Assembly (NCBI RefSeq): GCF_002875705.1
Contig: NZ_MCZZ01000080.1
Coordinates: forward strand, 1 to 64,000
Reading direction: 5' to 3'
Length of the DNA: 64,000 bases
From: Vibrio sp. 10N.261.45.E2
GTDB lineage: Bacteria; Pseudomonadota; Gammaproteobacteria; Enterobacterales; Vibrionaceae
How positions within the stretch are numbered: the first letter of the stretch is position 1; every line of letters begins with the position of its first letter. The notes below the pieces were generated by a model. That model ran no database searches and was not told where the DNA came from. It saw only the letters and a program-made list of their open reading frames with translations. Made by a program: the position numbers and the translations under genes. This document shows positions 57,402-64,000 of this stretch, one piece after another.

Positions 57402-58940
57402 ATGCCGCACACTACCGACCCGATAACTGGGTTGAAGAGACGAATGCTACCACTGGTCGTATTTTCGGTCAGTTTTATGATTACAGTGTTGTGTTTTATT
57501 CTAGTCATGCTCAACCAAAACCGTGCATTGAACATGAATTTGGACAGCTTTGCTAAACAACAAACACTGAGCTTAGAAGCGTTTATCAATAATGATGTGG
57601 CTTACATAGGTTCTGGCGCAAACTTCTTCTATTCTAATGATCCTGAAAATTGGGATAAATTCGATCGTTTTGCACAGCAGACCATCAACGGTTCGAAGAG
57701 CCTAATTGGCTTACAATGGATGCAGAAAGTCTCGGCAGATGAGATTGCCGAACACACCGCACAAATGGAAGCAAAGTATCCATTTTACCAACTGTTTACC
57801 ATCCCTAAACACGAAGCAAAAACCTATGGCTATATATTGAATGGAGAGCCTGCTTTCATTGCGACCGATATCTATCCGAACTCTGAAGCAAACGCAAAGG
57901 TCATCGGCTTTTACTCTTCCCGTGAGCGATTCAAACGCGTCTTAGAGAACATTAAACAGACCCGAAAAGCAAATATTTCAGACAAGGTACGTCTGATTCA
58001 AGATGGCCTAACTCAAGATACACCAAAGACAGGCATGTTGGTTTATCACCCAGTCTTTGAAGGCGAAAGCGACAACTTACTGGGTGTTGTTATTGGCGTG
58101 GTGCGCACTACGTATTACTTTGAGAATCTACTTGCATCTGCCGTCGGTGATATGGATGTTTACATTCGCGTTACTGATACAGGATTTGAAGCTGAAGACT
58201 CGCCAATTCTGTTCGAAACTCAAGGTTATGAGGGTGTGAGTGGGCACCATATAACTAAGACCATCGAATTGACCAACCGAAATTGGAAGATCGATTACAA
58301 GATAGATTCCTGCATCTCTTTTTATGGCTACCTTGTACTGACAGGAATTGCATTGGTCGGAACAACCATCTCATTGTTGTTGGCGTACATCGTTAACATG
58401 CAAATTCGAGAGAAAGAGCGTTTGTACCGAATGCTCGAAAAAAGAACGAGAGAGCTCCGATTCCTAGCGAACCACGATAGCTTAACGGAAATCTATAACC
58501 GACGTGCTTTCAATAAGATGTTTGATAGGGCGGTTAAGCATAGTGAGCCATTTAGCTTAATTGGGTTTGATATCGATAAGTTTAAAGGCATCAATGATCA
58601 GTTTGGTCACCCTGCTGGTGATGCTTTGCTTGTTCATGTCATTAAGTTGATTTCGGTAAGTTTGAAAGAAGGGGATAACCTGTTCCGTTTGGGCGGCGAC
58701 GAGTTTTGTATCATTTCCAGTATTTCCAACCATGAAGCACTAGACCGTTACTTGCAGTGCATTTTGAATACAGTGAGTCACTCACATTGCGAGCATAAAG
58801 GGCAGCAGCTAAGTTGCACGTTAAGTATTGGTGCGGCTATTCACACCAATGAAGGCACAGAAGAACTGCTGCAAAAAACAGACAGTATGCTCTACCAAAG
58901 TAAGTCAAATGGTCGAAATCGAGTCACAATTGCAGGCTAA
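57402..58940 (+). CDS. Membrane diguanylate cyclase with CHASE-like sensor domain
   Basis: Predicted c-di-GMP synthase. After a transmembrane helix (about 15-37 from the start used here) comes a periplasmic CHASE-type domain (about 40-300, LIGLQWMQKVSADEI, LVYHPVFEGESDNLLGVVIGVV), a second helix (about 305-328), a short linker and a GGDEF domain (RLGGDEFCII, motif at residues 431-435 from this start). The RxxD inhibitory site reads KEGD, so it is not canonical. The frame is open from 57315; neither start has a good ribosome-binding site, and the later Met is chosen because it is followed closely by the first membrane helix. Confidence 0.85.
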   Translation: MPHTTDPITGLKRRMLPLVVFSVSFMITVLCFILVMLNQNRALNMNLDSFAKQQTLSLEAFINNDVAYIGSGANFFYSNDPENWDKFDRFAQQTINGSKSLIGLQWMQKVSADEIAEHTAQMEAKYPFYQLFTIPKHEAKTYGYILNGEPAFIATDIYPNSEANAKVIGFYSSRERFKRVLENIKQTRKANISDKVRLIQDGLTQDTPKTGMLVYHPVFEGESDNLLGVVIGVVRTTYYFENLLASAVGDMDVYIRVTDTGFEAEDSPILFETQGYEGVSGHHITKTIELTNRNWKIDYKIDSCISFYGYLVLTGIALVGTTISLLLAYIVNMQIREKERLYRMLEKRTRELRFLANHDSLTEIYNRRAFNKMFDRAVKHSEPFSLIGFDIDKFKGINDQFGHPAGDALLVHVIKLISVSLKEGDNLFRLGGDEFCIISSISNHEALDRYLQCILNTVSHSHCEHKGQQLSCTLSIGAAIHTNEGTEELLQKTDSMLYQSKSNGRNRVTIAG

Positions 58941-59027
58941 ATGAGCACTTGATGCAACTGGGGTCGAGTTCTGTATTGGGCTCATGTACAATTTCACAAA
59001 ATTTTTGACGAGAGAATTAGGCGACGT

Positions 59028-59558
59028 ATGAATCACAATCGAGTGGTGTGTTTCGATTTGGAAATGTGCTGTTGGAGCGAAAATGGTGTGGGAACAACAG
59101 GCGAGATCATTGAAGTGGGTCTTGCTGAGATTGATCTAGCATCAGGCACCATCGTGAAGCGAGCGCAATACTACGTTAAGCCAGAAAAAGACGAAGTCTC
59201 TCTGTTCTGTGCCGAACTAACCGGCATTACCCCGCGTAAAATCGAAAAGCAGGGGCGTCCTTTAGCGTCTGTTATCAAATCGATGATCAAGAACTTCGGG
59301 GGCCCAAACAAAATCTATGCAGCGTGGGGGCGTGACGACCTTATCTTACACAAAGAGTGTATCGAGAAAGGCATCGAACCTCCGTTCAGCGAGTTCTTGA
59401 ATATCGCTACACTTTACCGAGTTCAGAATCGATTGAAAGACAAACGCATTGGTCACCGCGCCGCTCAAGAAGCAAAAAACATTGAGTGGGAAGGTCGTCA
59501 GCACTCGGGGTATGTTGATGCTTATAATTTGGCTAAGCTGACACTGACTATGCTCTAG
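59028..59558 (+). CDS. ERI1/KapD-like 3'-5' exonuclease
   Basis: DEDDh exonuclease of 176 aa. VVCFDLEMCCWSENGVGTTGEIIEVGLAEID is Exo I; the pattern DLEMCCW plus GEIIEVG is closer to the ERI1/3'hExo branch than to DnaQ. YAAWGRDDLILHKEC holds Exo II and HSGYVDAYNLAKL Exo III. Such enzymes trim RNA 3' ends; the bacterial substrate is unknown. It is monocistronic with a terminator at 59631. Confidence 0.83.
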   Translation: MNHNRVVCFDLEMCCWSENGVGTTGEIIEVGLAEIDLASGTIVKRAQYYVKPEKDEVSLFCAELTGITPRKIEKQGRPLASVIKSMIKNFGGPNKIYAAWGRDDLILHKECIEKGIEPPFSEFLNIATLYRVQNRLKDKRIGHRAAQEAKNIEWEGRQHSGYVDAYNLAKLTLTML

Positions 59559-59886
59559 CGGTTTGCATTAGACGAGCATTTGGCTAAAAGTTGAAACCAG
59601 CCTGATTCTTGTGAATTATTCAAATTAAGAACCACCTACTTGTTAGGTGGTTTTTTTATGCCTGTTATTCAGGAGGAATTGTCTTTAATTCACGGAGAAT
59701 TTCTTTCCAAAGAAAGCTCATTTCAGCGAGTGGTTTGTCAATAGTGAATGGCTACATCGCTTATTTTACGAGTGAAGAATATCGGTTTGAAATTTAGCTT
59801 TTTAATTAATATTAAATCGCAGGTTGCAGCCTTGATTGGGTAGGGCGAGATGATAGCGTTAGCTCACCCAAAACAAGGAGAATAGG
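59559..59886. other. Intergenic region after the ERI1-like exonuclease gene
   Basis: A 328-base spacer. It holds the exonuclease terminator (59631-59657) and, near 59860-59886, the start-side sequence of the next gene with CAAGGAG as its ribosome-binding site. No other element recognised. Confidence 0.4.
59631..59657 (+). terminator. Terminator of the ERI1-like exonuclease gene
   Basis: Arms ACCACCTA and TAGGTGGT with a CTTGT loop followed by seven T. Confidence 0.9.
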
Positions 59887-60243
59887 ATGAAGAACATTAT
59901 TAAATATGGGTTTGCACTGGCGGCACTCAGCGTAAGTGCATTGGTTTCGGCACAACCTGTTGTATTGATTAACACCTTTTCAGTCGAGCCAGCCCATGAG
60001 GCCGCCACTTTAGCGTATTGGGAAAGTGCAAGAGACATATTAGAACAACAACCTGGGTACTTATCGACCAAGTTACACCGTTCTTTAAGCTCGGACGCAA
60101 CTTACCGCTTCATCAATGTCGCTGAATGGGAAAGTAAGAAGCAATTCCATGATGCGATACAGGCGATGAGAAAAGAGTTACCACCTTTAAAAATCGAAGG
60201 GGTTTCTGCTGACCCTAACTTGTATGAAATTGTTCGCGACTAA
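59887..60243 (+). CDS. Exported antibiotic-biosynthesis-monooxygenase-like (ABM) domain protein
   Basis: A 118-residue protein with a signal peptide (cleavage after about residue 22, VSA-Q) and a ferredoxin-like ABM domain (VVLINTFSVEPAHEAATLAYWESARDILEQQPGYLSTKLHRSL, TYRFINVAEWESKKQFHDAI). ABM proteins are usually cytoplasmic; export is unusual. A second secreted protein of similar fold follows after 15 bases. Function unknown. Confidence 0.8.
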   Translation: MKNIIKYGFALAALSVSALVSAQPVVLINTFSVEPAHEAATLAYWESARDILEQQPGYLSTKLHRSLSSDATYRFINVAEWESKKQFHDAIQAMRKELPPLKIEGVSADPNLYEIVRD

Positions 60244-60258
60244 TCAGGAAACCACATA

Positions 60259-60954
60259 ATGAAAACAACCCTAGGAACCTTTTTAGCTATTTTTAGCTTT
60301 CTATTCTCAGCCCTTCTATTTTCTAGTTATAGTCATGCTGCGGCATACGGCGTGTCTGTGGCTTGGAAAACCGATGACGCACAAGCAGTATTTGAGGCAA
60401 TGCCTCATCAGAAAAAAGCCTTCGCGAACTTAATTGATGCGGGCTTGGTCCACGACATGTTCGTATCAGAAAGCTTTATCGGAGATCAGAAATTTCCGAT
60501 CATCAAGTTTGTGATTGAAGCGGACAGTGAGCAGCACGTCAGAGAGTTGATTGGCAATCTACCATTTCAATTTAAGGAGCTTGTCGAAGTTACCGAAATC
60601 AGAGACATCGGTAATAAGTGGCTAAACACCGAAGTCGCTTTCAAAAACTACGCAGTCGAACTCGCTTGGAAAGAGCCTGAGAATCAATTCATTGTCGACG
60701 AGATAATTAGCCAAGATTTACAAATGGTTGTCGATTGGAGCGCTCAAGGCGTGATTACTTCTGCTTATTTAAAACATCAAGAAATAGCCCAAGAGAAGCC
60801 AAACCAAAAAGCGATGATCAGACCAATTTACTCAATGGCAATATTGGCTAAAAATGAAGAGCAAGCGCGCGAAGTTGCCAACCAGTTGAATGCAGTAAAG
60901 CTAGGCTTTGCTGAAGTCATGGTCAATGAACTGGGCTTTAAGCTAGAAATATAG
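60259..60954 (+). CDS. Exported protein with two ferredoxin-like repeats
   Basis: A 231-residue protein with a signal peptide (cleavage near SHA-A, residue 27-28). The mature chain appears to be an internal duplication: AYGVSVAWKTDDAQ ... FPIIKFVIEADSEQHVRELIGNL in the first half and NYAVELAWKEPENQ ... RPIYSMAILAKNEEQAREVANQL in the second share length, order and key residues (beta-alpha-beta-beta-alpha-beta layout). It resembles the dimeric alpha-beta barrel (ABM/YCII-like) fold, fused as a dimer. It is cotranscribed with the ABM gene. Role unknown. Confidence 0.7.
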   Translation: MKTTLGTFLAIFSFLFSALLFSSYSHAAAYGVSVAWKTDDAQAVFEAMPHQKKAFANLIDAGLVHDMFVSESFIGDQKFPIIKFVIEADSEQHVRELIGNLPFQFKELVEVTEIRDIGNKWLNTEVAFKNYAVELAWKEPENQFIVDEIISQDLQMVVDWSAQGVITSAYLKHQEIAQEKPNQKAMIRPIYSMAILAKNEEQAREVANQLNAVKLGFAEVMVNELGFKLEI

Positions 60955-61067
60955 AAATGAGGGCTTAGAAAATGAAAGCTACAGAAAACAAGAGTTATCG
61001 ATATCATTCAATGTAGCTTCAGTTCTTTAGACCTTGTTATTTGAACTCATGGCTAGGCTTTATATTA

Positions 61068-61106
61068 AGGTGAGTGAGTTTGTATAACTGGCTCACCTTA
61101 TTGTTA
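61068..61106 (+). terminator. Terminator of the ABM operon
   Basis: Arms AAGGTGAG and CTCACCTT with a 16-base loop and a T-rich tail (ATTGTTATTTT). Confidence 0.6.
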
Positions 61107-61175
61107 TTTTAACTTGTTACTTGCTGATCTTATATTTGGCTTAATTATTGGCTAAACTTATCACAATCCTTTTCT

Positions 61176-62090
61176 ATGTATGGTTTGGCATTAGCTCGAC
61201 TAAACAAATACCTTTTTGATGACATTTTTATTTATGAACACCTCGCCGAAATGAACGCCAGTAGCCCTGAAAAAATCATCTTAGACGCTTCAGGTATCGA
61301 GATGATGAACAACACACTCATTGATTCTAACTTGAACAAGCGCGTTACCTTGTCTCCCTCAGAAGCCCTGATTCTTGAGGTCTTGGTGAAGAACAGCCCA
61401 AAAGCCGTTGGTCGAGATTTTTTGCTCGAACACTGTTGGCCAGGCCGGGTGGTTACGGGCAGTTCGCTTAATGTCGCGGTGAAGAACATTCGCACAGCCT
61501 TAAATTCAATAGAGTGCGATTGCAAAATTTTAACGGTGCAAAAGGAAGGGTACAGCTTTAGCCGACCTCAACAGCCTACTGGCTACTTATCGACACCCAC
61601 CTCGGGTGTTCAAGTTGAAGCGCCTCAATATGAAGCACCTTTAGTTACAGTTTTTGGCGAACCTTCGGCTTCAAAGAGATCGAGTTCTGAACGTGACGAT
61701 AATGAACATGAGTCTGTATTAGCGAAGCAACCGAACTCGTCTAAACAACATCAGGTGCCACATTGGATCGCTCGTCATCGTTCTCGTATCGCCGGGCTAT
61801 TAGTCAGCGCGTTTCTTGTGATGTTGTTTTATCAATTTGCGTTCTTTATGGAGAAAACTGACTATCGCGGCATGGATGTTTATCACGATAGTTTGAATTT
61901 TGATCAAGCGCTCTTAACTGAGCTTAATACCGTGTCAGAGCTCGGTGTAGAGTCGCTCTATCTGCATCGTATCGGTGTTGGGTGCCAGAACATTCAAGCC
62001 GTTGCTTTGATCAATGGGCACTGGAAAGAGATGAGCCACCAGTTTAAATCACTATCTTGTGATGACGACAATGAAGAAGAGCGAGGATAA
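61176..62090 (+). CDS. ToxR-like transmembrane transcriptional regulator
   Basis: One-component membrane regulator of 304 aa. An OmpR/CadC-type winged helix (about 35-130) contains LSPSEALILEVLVKN, GRDFLLEHCWPGRVVTGSSLNVAVKNIRTAL and the wing ILTVQKEGYSFSR. A Ser/Gln-rich linker leads to one transmembrane helix (about 205-224) and a short periplasmic domain (225-304) with exactly two cysteines, Cys270 and Cys295, a disulfide pair like that of ToxR. The start is uncertain; downstream Met codons at residues 26 and 43 are alternatives and none has a strong ribosome-binding site. The next gene, five bases later, encodes a small membrane partner. The target genes are unknown. Confidence 0.85.
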   Translation: MYGLALARLNKYLFDDIFIYEHLAEMNASSPEKIILDASGIEMMNNTLIDSNLNKRVTLSPSEALILEVLVKNSPKAVGRDFLLEHCWPGRVVTGSSLNVAVKNIRTALNSIECDCKILTVQKEGYSFSRPQQPTGYLSTPTSGVQVEAPQYEAPLVTVFGEPSASKRSSSERDDNEHESVLAKQPNSSKQHQVPHWIARHRSRIAGLLVSAFLVMLFYQFAFFMEKTDYRGMDVYHDSLNFDQALLTELNTVSELGVESLYLHRIGVGCQNIQAVALINGHWKEMSHQFKSLSCDDDNEEERG

Positions 62091-62095
62091 CGGAT

Positions 62096-62533
62096 ATGAA
62101 TCGTAAATTTTGGATGCCTATCTTGTTAACGCTTTTTGTGATTCTAAATGTAGGCTTAATCTCTGGGCTCGCAACCAAAAGTACCTATAAGTTTTCTGCT
62201 GAATATCCGATGGTAGGTTGGGAAAAAGTCTCACTTCGATTAGAAAATGGTCGAGTCAAAATGCAGTACATTGGATACGATGTGGATGGGAATGTGGCTC
62301 AAACCAAGCAAATGTTTGGTGTCTTTTTACGTTGGGGAAACCATTATTACCTTTACCAGCTAGATCAAGACCAGCCTCAAGACAAACAGACATTCAGTAT
62401 CAAGCATTACTTTATTCAGCAAACGCAAGGTAAGCGTAGTATTTTGGTATCAAATCAGCGCGGCCTTTACATTACGAAAAAGGGCACGCCGTTAGAGCTT
62501 AAAGGCATTATGCATGGCGACCGTTTACGCTAA
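62096..62533 (+). CDS. Small membrane partner of the ToxR-like regulator
   Basis: A 145-residue protein with one N-terminal transmembrane helix (about 7-24) and a periplasmic domain of about 120 residues with strong beta character (GWEKVSLRLENGRVKMQYIGYDVDGNVAQ, GNHYYLYQLDQDQPQ, ILVSNQRGLYIT). It lies five bases after the ToxR-like gene (GGATAACGG before its ATG). The size, topology and position match ToxS, TcpH and VtrC, small partners that bind the periplasmic part of their regulator. Sequence similarity to these was not seen by eye; the role is inferred from context. Confidence 0.7.
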   Translation: MNRKFWMPILLTLFVILNVGLISGLATKSTYKFSAEYPMVGWEKVSLRLENGRVKMQYIGYDVDGNVAQTKQMFGVFLRWGNHYYLYQLDQDQPQDKQTFSIKHYFIQQTQGKRSILVSNQRGLYITKKGTPLELKGIMHGDRLR

Positions 62534-62564
62534 CGGAAGCCATCTAAAAAGAGAACTCGCTAGG

Positions 62565-63014
62565 TTAGCTTTTACCGAGAACGTTCAGTTTGGTCTTAAT
62601 AAAATCACTGTGGTCGACGTAGAGCAGTTCTGCTGTTTTACGGATCACAGAGTCTTCGATAGGGTCAATTTCCCCGTCTGCGTGCGCCACTTCCCACATC
62701 GCTTTGATTAAATCGATTCGCACTGGTTGAGAAAGGTCTCTGAGTTGCGATGTAAAGTCATATAGCGATACTGATTGCTCTACTTTGGGTTCCGCTTGCT
62801 CTAACAGTGTTTTTGCTTGTTCTTCGTCTAAATCCAGTAAGCGTTGAAGAAGCTGAAGTTTAGCGACTCTTTCAGATTCATTGATTTGATGGTCGGCTCC
62901 CGCGACTTCACACAACAAACTCGCGATGGCGATATTTGGCGATGTGCCTTGGTTTTTGCTTAGGTCCTGGCCTTCAATCAATTGCTTAAACATTGATGTG
63001 AGAGAATTGAACAT
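62565..63014 (-). CDS. TerB family tellurite-resistance-like protein
   Basis: Cytoplasmic helical protein of 149 aa of the TerB family. Acidic motifs IASLLCEVAGADHQINESE and MWEVAHADGEIDPIEDSVI resemble the two metal-binding repeats of TerB. It appears as a single gene with none of the other ter genes near, so a link to tellurite is not implied. GAGCTCG precedes the ATG. Convergent with the ToxR-like pair. Confidence 0.85.
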   Translation of the reverse strand: MFNSLTSMFKQLIEGQDLSKNQGTSPNIAIASLLCEVAGADHQINESERVAKLQLLQRLLDLDEEQAKTLLEQAEPKVEQSVSLYDFTSQLRDLSQPVRIDLIKAMWEVAHADGEIDPIEDSVIRKTAELLYVDHSDFIKTKLNVLGKS

Positions 63015-63166
63015 AACGAGCTCCAGTTAAAATTTGTATCGGGTTCCGTAACGCTGATAGCTATAACTACAAGTATAACTATAACTATTGGGTCTACAGA
63101 GTGTGATCGCAAGCATCTTTACTAAAAACTGACATTACGGATCCGAGAGCGATAAGAAGCAGTTTA

Positions 63167-64000
63167 TCAATCTGGCTCCGGGAAACGGGTAATTTTGCCG
63201 TCGCCACTGAGTGTCGTGATCGATTGCGGTTTCCCATCGGTGTCTAGCCTTAATTCACCAATTGCACTGCGGTTTGAAAGGCGATAGAAAGTCTGATTAT
63301 CAGGGCTTCGCTTTTCGATCTTCAAGCGTTTACGCTTCGTGAAGTAGTTCAATACGGAGCGAGGGCTGTATAGCAAACGGTCCCAAACATCACAGAATTT
63401 AAGTAGCGGAGCAGGGAACTGATTCTTAATGCCACTACAGGTAATTTGATAAATATTCGGGCTATTGCGACGGTACCTAAGTTTGATATCGTAGGCAAAG
63501 GAGTAGTGAACATCGCCAGAAAGTACCACAAAGTTGGTCGGTGTTTTAGTATGGGTAAAAATACTAATAAGCGTATTCGCACTGCCCGGATGCGCCATCC
63601 AGTTTTCAGCGTCAATCACCAATGGCTTACCTATCGTCGTTGCCATTTTTTGCAGTGTTTCAATAAACTTCACGCCAAACATAGGCGCAGCAGAAACAAT
63701 TACCACTTTGTCTTGATGCAGCAATTGATGTTGAAACTCAATAAGGGCTTCCCAGTCCATCAAACCCGAAGGTTTATTCATACGAGACTCTGAGCGCCAA
63801 CGACGCGTGCGAGTATCCAAAACAATGACTTTGGGTGAGGTATCTATTGTGTAATGCCACTCTTCAAAGCGGCTCAGCATCTCAATGAAGGCTTGGTGCT
63901 TGTCTGGCTCGATGTCTCCCAAAGAGTGAGAAGTCGAAGCATCGCTGGCTTCATTATGATCTTTATGAACAAAAAGCTGTTTTGCTTGTTCGATGAATTC
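63167..64000 (-). CDS. PhoD-like metallophosphatase, 5' end cut by window
   Basis: Partial gene: the frame is open to base 64000, so the N-terminus lies outside. The visible part has the metallophosphatase motif VVLSGDVHYSFAYDIKLRYR and the region PLVIDAENWMAHPG, typical of the alkaline phosphatase D/PhoD-like group. A TTG near 63922 is an internal codon, not a supported start. The C-terminus has a short polar extension. No signal peptide can be judged. The substrate is unknown. Confidence 0.75.
   Translation of the reverse strand, partial: EFIEQAKQLFVHKDHNEASDASTSHSLGDIEPDKHQAFIEMLSRFEEWHYTIDTSPKVIVLDTRTRRWRSESRMNKPSGLMDWEALIEFQHQLLHQDKVVIVSAAPMFGVKFIETLQKMATTIGKPLVIDAENWMAHPGSANTLISIFTHTKTPTNFVVLSGDVHYSFAYDIKLRYRRNSPNIYQITCSGIKNQFPAPLLKFCDVWDRLLYSPRSVLNYFTKRKRLKIEKRSPDNQTFYRLSNRSAIGELRLDTDGKPQSITTLSGDGKITRFPEPD

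Noticed and set aside
62565..63014. Tellurite-resistance island suggested by the TerB gene
   Set aside because: No terC, terD, terZ or other ter genes are near; solitary TerB proteins are common in gammaproteobacteria.
63048..63090. Short ATAACTA-type repeats between TerB and the PhoD-like gene
   Set aside because: Imperfect, AT-rich and short; it could easily arise by chance.

Overview
The window looks like a chromosomal stretch of a marine Vibrio (Vibrionaceae), with moderate GC. The grounds are a TfoX-type competence regulator, a HexR regulator, the PanP-type aspartate decarboxylase, an H-NOX/hybrid kinase pair of the HqsK type, a GTG-started TyrR, a ToxR-like membrane regulator with a small membrane partner, and many c-di-GMP and chemotaxis genes. 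From memory, the gene order (grxA, Fe-ADH, hexR, panP ... tfoX ... serC; asnS ... tyrP, sdaA, sdaC, NUDIX ... pabB, fumarase) follows Vibrio cholerae chromosome 1. The species cannot be fixed from the sequence alone; a Splendidus-clade species is a guess. I see no rRNA, tRNA, CRISPR, insertion sequence or prophage.

Layout. 1-9.3 kb: glutaredoxin, an iron alcohol dehydrogenase with a C-terminal tail, hexR, panP, a secreted protein of unknown function, a LysO-type exporter, an HDOD protein, tfoX with a structured leader, and a small outer-membrane barrel. 9.6-12 kb: a receiver/cNMP/histidine-kinase protein whose receiver lacks the phospho-Asp, plus a stand-alone response regulator. 12.2-18.2 kb: a DUF945 protein, serC, and a two-gene unit of a periplasmic solute-binding protein and a GGDEF protein. 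18.3-25.5 kb: a MOSC protein, an exonuclease with a cNMP/CBS/DUF294 protein, an outer-membrane barrel, aspC and an HD-GYP protein. 25.8-31.6 kb: a small protein, a MocR regulator, a small membrane protein, asnS and a SulP transporter. 31.7-38.2 kb: a chemoreceptor carrying a CxxCH haem motif, a leader region and aromatic amino acid permease, then sdaA and sdaC. 38.5-45.3 kb: a NUDIX hydrolase, H-NOX plus hybrid kinase, pabB, a class I fumarase and a small membrane protein. 45.5-51.3 kb: ycjX-ycjF, tyrR, rimJ and two small proteins. 51.4-57.1 kb: a DUF2760 membrane protein and two divergent Hsp70s. 57.3-64 kb: a CHASE-like/GGDEF protein, an ERI1-like exonuclease, two secreted ferredoxin-like-fold proteins, a ToxR-like/partner pair, a TerB protein and the 3' part of a PhoD-like phosphatase cut by the window end.

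How the genes relate. The region is mostly ordinary core metabolism (serine, aspartate, fumarate, p-aminobenzoate, Asn-tRNA) mixed with sensing modules that join an extracytoplasmic or gas sensor to an intracellular output: solute-binding protein to GGDEF, haem-c domain to chemotaxis, H-NOX to histidine kinase, ToxR-like protein to DNA. The least understood set is the tandem Hsp70/DUF2760 operon; the ToxR-like pair and the pseudo-receiver kinase are next. All functional assignments were made by reading motifs; no database search was run.
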